Shown here one piece after another: positions 13,218-18,855 of a DNA stretch of 22,921 bases. The notes beneath the pieces were generated by a model. That model ran no database searches. It worked only from the letters and a program-made list of their open reading frames with translations, and was not told the DNA's origin. The stretch is from a virus. Position 1 is the stretch's first letter; every line of letters begins with the position of its first letter. The position numbers were made by a program, and so were the translations under genes. The stretch is taken from positions 1-22,921 of the IMG/VR virus record IMGVR_UViG_3300033996_000809; one strand, 5' to 3'.

Positions 13218-13336
13218 TGGGCTACTTGATCTGGCTGCTGATGATGGCGACTGCCTTTCTGGCGATCGGCAATCATCCCTGGCTGGCGTTGATGACCATG
13301 GTCATGGCCTTTGTCGTGAGGTGCTGCTGTGATTGA
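13217..13336 (+). CDS. Small two-helix membrane protein
   Basis: 39 residues: MGYLIWLLMMATAFLAIGNH, then PWLALMTMVMAFVV and a cysteine-rich end RCCCD. Two short hydrophobic helices joined by NHPW suggest a membrane hairpin. It overlaps the preceding stop and the next GTG start. No family recognised. Confidence 0.45.
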   Translation: MGYLIWLLMMATAFLAIGNHPWLALMTMVMAFVVRCCCD

Positions 13337-13571
13337 ACTCTCCCCCGCCGCCAGGGCGGTGTTGGATGCTGCCATGCAGTACGAAATCAACCCTGAATGC
13401 TACTCACGGGAGATTGCTGCCGCCGCCCTGAAAGCTGCTGCTGATCAGGTGGTGCCTCTCAGCTATGAGGACTTGTGGACCGACGGAAGAATGCTTCAGT
13501 ATGAAAAGCGCGATCCTGTGCGCGAAAAGTTTCTCGCCATCGCCGCCGAGCTGGAGGGTGGCAATGACTAA
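13329..13571 (+). CDS. Small protein of unknown function
   Basis: 80 residues from a GTG at 13329, overlapping the membrane peptide gene by 8 bp. AARAVLDAAMQYEINPECYS and AAAALKAAADQVVPL are followed by KFLAIAAELEGGND. This Ala-rich pattern is familiar from cyanobacterial phage proteins without known function. From here on the G+C content is visibly higher than upstream. Confidence 0.5.
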   Translation: MIELSPAARAVLDAAMQYEINPECYSREIAAAALKAAADQVVPLSYEDLWTDGRMLQYEKRDPVREKFLAIAAELEGGND

Positions 13572-13851
13572 CTTCCGCGCCCTGTGCGCTGAACTGGCTG
13601 ATTCCGTAGAGCTGTTGCTTGAAATGCGGAGCAATGATCGACCGATGCGGGTAACAGAGGATCGCCTCAACCGCGCCCGCGACTTACTGGCTCAGCCCGA
13701 GCCGCAGGGGCCAACGGATGAGGAGCTGTTGCGCATCTACCGAGTAGCAACACCTTGTTACCAAGTCGAAGAGTACAGAAGAGAGTTGGACTTCGCCCGC
13801 GCCGTCTTAGCCCGCTGGGGCCGCCCCGCCACTACTGGAGAACAACAATGA
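13564..13851 (+). CDS. Repeat-family protein A (ARAVLA modules)
   Basis: 95 residues beginning MTNFRALCAELADSVELLLE. It shares with its downstream neighbour the N-terminus MT(N/D)FRALCAEL, the linker LLAQPEPQGPTDEELL and the end FARAVLARWGRPA. The two genes are clearly tandem duplicates, with recombined internal modules. The proteins look like helical pairs separated by a Pro-rich hinge. Function unknown. Confidence 0.58.
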   Translation: MTNFRALCAELADSVELLLEMRSNDRPMRVTEDRLNRARDLLAQPEPQGPTDEELLRIYRVATPCYQVEEYRRELDFARAVLARWGRPATTGEQQ

Positions 13852-14106
13852 CTGACTTTCGTGCGCTGTGCGCTGAGCTGGTGGAAGCACTGCACGCTCA
13901 CACCTCGCTGTACGAAGGGCATGAGTGCGATCTTGTTACCTGCGCCCGCGCCGTCCTAGCCCAGCCCGAGCCGCAGGGGCCGACGAATGAGGAGCTGCTG
14001 GCATCAGTGCGTCACTTTTATGGCGATCAGGCTGCTGCCGACATGGGAGCAGAAGACGATCTGCGTACAGCCCGCGCCGTCTTAGCCCGCTGGGGCCGCC
14101 CCGCCA
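13795..14106 (+). repeat. 37-bp exact direct repeat in the tandem gene pair
   Basis: Positions 13795-13831 and 14070-14106 are identical over 37 bases and encode ARAVLARWGRPA in both genes. A further exact 20-mer, CAGCCCGAGCCGCAGGGGCC, occurs at 13693-13712 and again at about 13962-13981. Such identity favours recombination that could add or remove modules. Confidence 0.8.
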
Positions 14107-14342
14107 TCGAGCCGGTGCCGGTGAGCGAGGGGATGCCTGGCCCGGAGGATGTAAACGACGATGGCGAAGTATGGGTCGAAGAGCCCGCTTACGATTATCC
14201 GTTGGGTGACACTGGCGATTACGACAGCGAGCCCGGCAGATGGGTGCTAAGGCCGCTCTCGTCCCTTGATAAGCGCTTCAAACGACGCTGGCTCCCCAAC
14301 GGGGCGCTGCCGGTGCCTGTAGTGGAGGGCGCCGATGGCTGA
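13848..14342 (+). CDS. Repeat-family protein B (ARAVLA modules plus acidic tail)
   Basis: 164 residues, ATGA-coupled to its paralogue. Residues 1-48 (MTDFRALCAELVEALHAH; CARAVLAQPEPQGPTNEELL) and 70-85 (ARAVLARWGRPA) repeat the paralogue's modules. After that comes a new C-terminal part with GEVWVEEPAYDYPLGDTGDY and KRFKRRWLPNGALPVP. Function unknown. It seems to be a duplicated module fused to an unrelated acidic/aromatic domain. Confidence 0.58.
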   Translation: MTDFRALCAELVEALHAHTSLYEGHECDLVTCARAVLAQPEPQGPTNEELLASVRHFYGDQAAADMGAEDDLRTARAVLARWGRPAIEPVPVSEGMPGPEDVNDDGEVWVEEPAYDYPLGDTGDYDSEPGRWVLRPLSSLDKRFKRRWLPNGALPVPVVEGADG

Positions 14343-14448
14343 CGCCCTGCTCGCCCTCGCCCTGCTGCTCGCCCTCGGCGCAGCGATTGAGCTGTGCATC
14401 AAGGCGATCTTCGTGCGCCTGCTGCCGTTGCTGCTGAGGCTGCCGTGA
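14335..14448 (+). CDS. Small hydrophobic peptide
   Basis: 37 residues: MADALLALALLLALGAAIEL, then CIKAIFVRLLPLLLRLP, almost wholly hydrophobic with two helices. It overlaps both neighbours (8 bp upstream; GTGA downstream). Probably a membrane peptide; high Leu content in a G+C-rich region makes a chance ORF possible. Confidence 0.38.
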   Translation: MADALLALALLLALGAAIELCIKAIFVRLLPLLLRLP

Positions 14449-14612
14449 AACCACTCCAGCTGTACCGCGTGGCATTCAGCCACGCCGCACCGCTCCACCT
14501 GATGGCCCGTGACCTTGCGCACGCCATCACCAGTGGCAAGGAGCTGTGCCCTGATGCTCAGTTCCTCAGCGCCACGCTGATGCCCGAATGGGACAACACC
14601 GATGAAGCGTGA
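14445..14612 (+). CDS. Small protein of unknown function
   Basis: 55 residues from a GTG that overlaps the previous stop (GTGA). KPLQLYRVAFSHAAPLHLMA and LAHAITSGKELCPDAQFLSA end with EWDNTDEA. It overlaps the next gene by 11 bp. No family recognised. Confidence 0.42.
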   Translation: MKPLQLYRVAFSHAAPLHLMARDLAHAITSGKELCPDAQFLSATLMPEWDNTDEA

Positions 14613-14832
14613 TGCCTTGCGGCTCAGTCAGCACCAGTTCATTGAAACCAGCCGTGATCACAACGGCCGGTATTTCATCGCCTATTCAGGTGGTGCCAGC
14701 GTGTTTGTGCGCGACATTGCTGACCTTCGTCGATTTCTCAAGCTGCCGAAAGGCTTGCCCATGAGAGAATCACTTGAATCATGGCTCGCCAGTCTGGGCG
14801 ATCAAGATGCCTCTCAACAACCTGAACCATGA
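14602..14832 (+). CDS. Small protein of unknown function
   Basis: 76 residues. It reads as an alpha/beta protein: RDHNGRYFIAYSGGASVFVR and DIADLRRFLKLPKGLPMRES. It is ATGA-coupled to the sigma factor gene, so it may be coexpressed with it or affect it (for example as an anti-sigma partner), but this is only position-based speculation. Confidence 0.5.
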   Translation: MKRDALRLSQHQFIETSRDHNGRYFIAYSGGASVFVRDIADLRRFLKLPKGLPMRESLESWLASLGDQDASQQPEP

Positions 14833-15698
14833 GCACTGACAGCATTAAGGATTACCTGACCGAGATCGGTCGATTTCCGCTGCTGACTGGTGAGCAGGAG
14901 ATCCAGTTATCCCGCCAGGTGCGGCGGATGATTGAACTGCAAGCCATGGAAGGCGAACGCACTAAAGAAGAGATGCGCGCGATCAGACGCGGTCAGCGTG
15001 CGCGTGAAACCATGATGAACTGCAACCTACGGCTGGTAGTTCACATCGCCAAGAACTACGTGACCAGGCTCAAGTCTAATGGCCTTGAACTGATGGACCT
15101 GATCCAGGAAGGTGCCATCGGTTTGAACCGCGCCGTTGAGCTATTCGATGGCACCAAGGGCTACAAGTTCTCCACCTACGGCTACTGGTGGATCCGTCAG
15201 TCGATTACACGCGCGATTGATACCAAGGAGCGCCTGATCCGCGTGCCGCAGCATGTACTGGATGCCACGTACAAGATTGCCAAGATGCAACGTGAGCATC
15301 TGCAGCAACATGGCAGGCCGATGTCAACAGCAGAATGCGCTGAGCGAATGGAGATGAGTCAGCACGAGCTGCAATCGCACATTATGCGAAATGTGCCGCA
15401 CAGCAGCCTAGATCAACTGGTCAGGGATGATGGGTCGCCATTGGTTGACATGATCGTTGACGATCATCAGCCTTATGACGATTCGTTGTCCGTGGAATAC
15501 TGCGAGCAGCTGCAGCTGGCGTTGTCATTCCTTGCCGACCGGGATCGCGATATTGTCGCCAGCTACCACGGATTAGGAGCGCCTAAAAAGACGCAAGGCA
15601 AGATTGCTGAAGAGCTTGGCATAACGCGCAGCGCGGTTGGCCAGATCCATGATCGGTCGATGCGGCGGCTTCGTTTGATGCTCACCGAGAAACGCTGA
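14829..15698 (+). CDS. Phage-encoded sigma-70 family factor
   Basis: 289 residues, a primary-like/group 2 sigma factor. Region 1.2: DSIKDYLTEIGRFPLLTGEQ. Region 2: NLRLVVHIAKNYVTR, LELMDLIQEGAIGLNRAVEL, GYKFSTYGYWWIRQSITRAI with the -10-reading Gln and Thr kept. Region 3: ERLIRVPQHVLDATYKIAKM. Region 4: LADRDRDIVASYHGLG and the recognition helix TRSAVGQIHDRSMRRLR. By my alignment, positions matching E. coli E585 and R588 (which touch the -35 box) are Ser and Gly, so -35 preference is probably changed. It would direct host RNA polymerase to phage promoters. Last rightward gene; its 3' end overlaps a leftward gene. Confidence 0.92.
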   Translation: MSTDSIKDYLTEIGRFPLLTGEQEIQLSRQVRRMIELQAMEGERTKEEMRAIRRGQRARETMMNCNLRLVVHIAKNYVTRLKSNGLELMDLIQEGAIGLNRAVELFDGTKGYKFSTYGYWWIRQSITRAIDTKERLIRVPQHVLDATYKIAKMQREHLQQHGRPMSTAECAERMEMSQHELQSHIMRNVPHSSLDQLVRDDGSPLVDMIVDDHQPYDDSLSVEYCEQLQLALSFLADRDRDIVASYHGLGAPKKTQGKIAEELGITRSAVGQIHDRSMRRLRLMLTEKR

Positions 15699-15893
15699 TG
15701 TTTCAAGATGGGCGATGTGACCAGTTGCTTGCTGAATGAGTCGCGTGTAGTAGGCATTCTGCTTAATCAGCGAGGCACACAATGATCGCACATCCCTATC
15801 GTCTGGATGTATCAATGCGCTGCGTGATTGCGCTTCGATGCGCAGTTCTTCCTCGATGGTCCATTTGACCATCATCCACTCACCCCATGTCAT
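15573..15893 (-). CDS. Unknown protein, antisense overlap with the sigma gene
   Basis: 106 residues, ATGA-coupled to the HNH gene. IEEELRIEAQSRSALIHPDD and LCASLIKQNAYYTRLIQQAT form a convincing helical domain that I associate with cyanophage hypotheticals. The last third (after about residue 66) is read from the strand opposite the sigma gene's region 4, and has Arg/Ala-rich, less protein-like character, so it may be a late extension after loss of an earlier stop. Confidence 0.58.
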   Translation of the reverse strand: MTWGEWMMVKWTIEEELRIEAQSRSALIHPDDRDVRSLCASLIKQNAYYTRLIQQATGHIAHLETSAFLGEHQTKPPHRPIMDLANRAARYAKLFSNLALRLFRRS

Positions 15894-16198
15894 GGTGTCA
15901 TATCTTCAGTCCATGCTTCAATCTTAGATTGCCGCTCATCCGTCCATGATGACTGCAGCTTGAACCATTGCCGCCAGTGTTCACTGCCTTTGCTACGGTT
16001 GCATTCGCGGCAGGCTGGCACAAGGTTGCTGACGACGGTGTTGCCACCTTTGTGGCGCGGCTTGACGTGATCCAAGGTGTCGGCCGCGGCATCGCAATAG
16101 GCGCAGCAGTGCTGCCATGCTTCGAAGATTTGCTGCCTGAACCGTTGCTTTGCGGAGCGCTTGGGGACGAGAGATGTGCCATCAATCTGATGATCCAC
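15890..16198 (-). CDS. HNH endonuclease
   Basis: 102 residues. CCAYCD (31-36) and CREC (63-66) are the zinc pairs; TLDHVKPRHKGG (41-52) and NLVPACRECNRSKG (58-71) give the His-Asn-His core. Small phage HNH proteins nick or cut DNA and are often needed with the terminase for packaging; others act as homing enzymes. Here it is in the lysis/late operon, far from terS/terL, so the job is open. It overlaps the gene on either side. Confidence 0.85.
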   Translation of the reverse strand: MDHQIDGTSLVPKRSAKQRFRQQIFEAWQHCCAYCDAAADTLDHVKPRHKGGNTVVSNLVPACRECNRSKGSEHWRQWFKLQSSWTDERQSKIEAWTEDMTP

Positions 16199-16364
16199 GC
16201 AACTCCGGGATGGGTAGGACGTTAACCGAGAGGCCCAGGATGTGATCGTTAGATGGAGCCAATTCTGTTAGGCGAGAAACGAAATCATCACTAACGGTTT
16301 CGGGGTCGTCGTCTTCGCTTTCGACGACGATGGTGTACTCGATCTCTAGGACGTATTGCCTCAT
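16182..16364 (-). CDS. Small acidic protein
   Basis: 60 residues from the ATG at 16364, which forms an ATGA overlap with the metallophosphoesterase stop; an ATG at 16379 would add 5 residues. MRQYVLEIEYTIVVESEDDD is a strand pair followed by an acidic run, then DDFVSRLTELAPSNDHI and a strand LGLSVNVLPI. Its ferredoxin-like strand/helix order suggests a small folded domain. No family recognised. Confidence 0.48.
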   Translation of the reverse strand: MRQYVLEIEYTIVVESEDDDPETVSDDFVSRLTELAPSNDHILGLSVNVLPIPELRGSSD

Positions 16365-17215
16365 GTCGTCGGAGTGCAAGTGATCTCAACACCTCCGCGT
16401 CTGCGTGGTCGTAGCGTAAGCCAGATTCCGCCGAGTGACTTTGGCATCACAATACGCTCCACCGCCCAGCCGCCGGTTCCTCCAAACTCTTCCTTGTAGG
16501 TGCCGCACTGTACGTGCCAGCGCTGCTCCACCCATGCGCGACCGTTTTGATCGACGCGGTAGCAGGAATGAGCGACGATGCTGCGCTCATGGTTGTGACC
16601 ATTGACCAGTACATCAGCATCTGGAGCGATCGAGGCATAGCGACCGCCGCCCATGGTGCCTTTGGTGATGATGCCGCCCCATGCGCCATGGTGGAAGAAC
16701 AACATGCAGCGCCTGGTCTTGCTGTTGTTGTCCTGCGTAAAGCTGAACCTGATCCAGCCTTGATAACCCATGTGCTCGATGTTGCTGCCGTTGTTGCGCA
16801 TCAGCCTTACAACATTCTCCAGTGGGTCAATCTCCTGGTTATTGCTTACGGCGGTTTCATGGTTGCCATCACCTGCCATGAGGATGATGTCTTGCCATGG
16901 CTTGAAGAACTCAGCCGCCTCACTGAATACGAGGTCAAAGTAATTACCGCCTAGGTGTTCGGGGCGAATGTCGCCCTTACTTGCTCTGCGGTCCTTCTTG
17001 CCTTGCATCAGGCAGAGCACATCTCCGAACATAAGAACGTGGCCATTCTGCGCTCGGCATTCATCGAGGTGCTTGCTCAGCAGCTTACGGTCACACTTTG
17101 GGTTGTCTAAGTGAATGTCACTTAGTAGCAGGAATGTCGCTGTTTCACTGAACGCTGCGTAGGGGATGCGCAGCTCTAGAAGCTCTGGCGTCTTGCGAAT
17201 AGATGTGATGTTCAC
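16361..17215 (-). CDS. Calcineurin-like metallophosphoesterase
   Basis: 284 residues from a GTG at 17215. All metal motifs are seen: LLSDIHLD (Asp33, His35), MFGDVL (Asp65), GDGNHE (Asn118, His119), FFHHGAWG (175-176) and NGHNHE (His207, His209). The family hydrolyses phosphoesters; phage members include DNA/RNA phosphatases and nucleases. It is encoded between the endolysin and the HNH genes in the late operon. Substrate unknown. Confidence 0.85.
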   Translation of the reverse strand: MNITSIRKTPELLELRIPYAAFSETATFLLLSDIHLDNPKCDRKLLSKHLDECRAQNGHVLMFGDVLCLMQGKKDRRASKGDIRPEHLGGNYFDLVFSEAAEFFKPWQDIILMAGDGNHETAVSNNQEIDPLENVVRLMRNNGSNIEHMGYQGWIRFSFTQDNNSKTRRCMLFFHHGAWGGIITKGTMGGGRYASIAPDADVLVNGHNHERSIVAHSCYRVDQNGRAWVEQRWHVQCGTYKEEFGGTGGWAVERIVMPKSLGGIWLTLRPRRRGGVEITCTPTT

Positions 17216-17241
17216 AAGACGGGGCTCCGTGTGTACTTAGC

Positions 17242-18402
17242 CTAAGGGGCGTGGCTTACAAGCATCGCCCAGCCAGTACCGGGGCCATCAACCTCCCAGC
17301 GGCGCAACCAGTTTTTACGGCTGTAGGCGATGCCGGCACCTTTGGTGTGGTTGACGTAGCCGCCGTTCACCATGTCAGCTTCGCCGTTCGGGTCATTGTG
17401 GATGTAGGCATCGCTGGTAGTGCCGATAATTACGGACCAATGGCCACCGCCGGTAGGTGCGCCGACAGGCCCCTTGTGTAGCCAGCCGACCATTACGGGG
17501 CGCCCTGCCTGCAACTCAGTGTCGATCACGGCGGCATTGCAGTTCGTGCGCAGCCGCGCTGTAAGTCCTAAGGATTGCAGCGCTTTGATCTGCGCTTGCG
17601 CGTCGGTGGTGTCGCCGTACTTGGCGCGGATCTTGTTGTAGGCATCGTCGCCGCTCACCTTGCCGTAGAACTTGGCCACCATGGCAGCGCTGCTGCTGAA
17701 GCACTCGCGGTAACCTGTGCCTGAGCGGTTGTCGTTCTGCGCCTCATACGGCACACGCAAGAGGATGCCCTGCTGTTGCAGTTGCGGGATACCCTTCTGC
17801 CACAGTGCCCCTTCGGCCTTCCGGCGGCGCAGCAAGCCAGCCTCAACGACACTGCCAGGGTTGCGGTAGAGCAGCATGGCTGCTGGCACCGATGGCCAGT
17901 CCTTATCGCGCAATGCAGCGCTGATGGTTTCAAACCCAGCACTGCCGTAGAACCCAATGCCGAGGTTGTAGGCAAAGCTGATCAACGCGCAGCGCTGCGG
18001 ATCGCTCATGCTTGCCCAGTGCGGGATTGCACGCAGGCGGTCTGCGATGCGGTCCACCTCAAGGCGGAGCAGCATGTCAGCTTCGATGACGTTGATCTTG
18101 TCGCCGCGCTTGACCGGATCGCCAGCGCCATAGCGCGTGGTGCCGTATCCGATCGTCCACGGATCGCCGCCGCTCAGCGGATCAGGATAGGCGCTCAGGT
18201 GGCAGCCCTCAAACTCCTTGATGATCTGGATCGCATCGGCCAGATCGGTCTGCACACCGGCTGTGCTCCATGTCTTGAACCATGGCTGATCGCGGCTCAG
18301 AAGGCGCGGGCCAATGGCAGCTTCCAGCTCGCTGATCGCCGCCAGCTGATGCGGCAGCCCCTTGAAGTACCGAAACAGGTCAACCAGCCTGAGCTGCGTC
18401 AT
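17242..18402 (-). CDS. Two-domain endolysin: GH24 lysozyme plus C39-like peptidase
   Basis: 386 residues. After a helical N-terminus (1-50), residues 55-205 form a T4-type lysozyme domain: IKEFEGCHLSAYPDPLSGG with Glu65 and Asp74, then WTIGYGTT, and ISFAYNLGIGFYGSAGF. Residues 215-386 form a papain-like C39-type peptidase: NRSGTGYRECFSSSAAM (Cys234), GGGHWSVIIG (His321) and HNDPNG (Asp337). Together they could cut both glycan and peptide bonds of peptidoglycan. It starts in the stop of the holin-like gene (ATGA). No signal peptide seen, so release should depend on the holin. Confidence 0.85.
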   Translation of the reverse strand: MTQLRLVDLFRYFKGLPHQLAAISELEAAIGPRLLSRDQPWFKTWSTAGVQTDLADAIQIIKEFEGCHLSAYPDPLSGGDPWTIGYGTTRYGAGDPVKRGDKINVIEADMLLRLEVDRIADRLRAIPHWASMSDPQRCALISFAYNLGIGFYGSAGFETISAALRDKDWPSVPAAMLLYRNPGSVVEAGLLRRRKAEGALWQKGIPQLQQQGILLRVPYEAQNDNRSGTGYRECFSSSAAMVAKFYGKVSGDDAYNKIRAKYGDTTDAQAQIKALQSLGLTARLRTNCNAAVIDTELQAGRPVMVGWLHKGPVGAPTGGGHWSVIIGTTSDAYIHNDPNGEADMVNGGYVNHTKGAGIAYSRKNWLRRWEVDGPGTGWAMLVSHAP

Positions 18403-18659
18403 GGCCGTTGCAGGTGTTGCGGTACTGACTGCCGGTAGCTGAATGCGCTTTTGATCTCAGACCAGATGACAGGACTTAGCATGGCGGCGACAACGGCAAG
18501 GATCACCACCTGCGCCATGCGCGTCTCCAGTCGGCCAACGCGGACGCCTAATCCGCTTCGCTCAGTCTTGTCGGAGATGGCGGCATCCAGCAGCTGTTTG
18601 AGCTGGCCTTCCAGCACGCCGATGGCGCGAAGAATCTCGCCGTGCGTTGGCTCAGTCAC
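18399..18659 (-). CDS. XhlA/holin-like membrane protein
   Basis: 86 residues from a GTG that overlaps the preceding stop (GTGA). A charged coiled-coil N-terminus (THGEILRAIGVLEGQLKQLL; VRVGRLETRMAQ) precedes one membrane helix VVILAVVAAMLSPVIW (51-66) and a basic tail. This is the layout of XhlA-type lysis accessory proteins, and the gene directly precedes the endolysin, so a role in membrane permeabilisation is likely. Confidence 0.65.
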   Translation of the reverse strand: MTEPTHGEILRAIGVLEGQLKQLLDAAISDKTERSGLGVRVGRLETRMAQVVILAVVAAMLSPVIWSEIKSAFSYRQSVPQHLQRP

Positions 18660-18805
18660 CGCTTGCGGGAGGCAATGCCACGCAGTGCGCCGAGGATTAG
18701 CTGGGTCCAGCTGTTAGCGCGAACGCCAGGCACGATTGCCAGCAGTTCAGAGCCCGCCAGCAGCGCTATGGCAATGCTGGTGATGTCTTCTGGTGTGGGT
18801 GCCAT
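18656..18805 (-). CDS. Small membrane protein of the lysis cassette
   Basis: 49 residues: MAPTPEDITSIAIALLAGSE, then LLAIVPGVRANSWTQLILGA and a basic tail. A hydrophobic helix and an amphipathic helix (NSWTQLILGALRGI) fit a membrane-associated protein of a kind I have seen next to holins in cyanophages. It may be the pinholin/holin partner. Coupled by GTGA to the XhlA-like gene. Confidence 0.55.
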   Translation of the reverse strand: MAPTPEDITSIAIALLAGSELLAIVPGVRANSWTQLILGALRGIASRKR

Positions 18806-18826
18806 AGCTGCAAACTGGTCGCATCA

Positions 18827-18842
18827 GCAGTCTAGCGACTGC
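18827..18842. repeat. Perfect hairpin GCAGTC-TAGC-GACTGC
   Basis: A 6-bp stem with a 4-base loop in the 50-base gap between the fibre gene and the lysis cassette. There is no T-run on either strand, so it is not a standard terminator; it could be an RNA processing or stability element separating tail from lysis genes. Confidence 0.45.
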
Positions 18843-18855
18843 GATTCTGGCGCCA

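Noticed and set aside
17776-18438. Rightward 220-codon ORF over the endolysin
   Set aside because: Shadow of the endolysin gene, whose leftward frame has both catalytic motif sets; the antisense frame has no recognisable motif.
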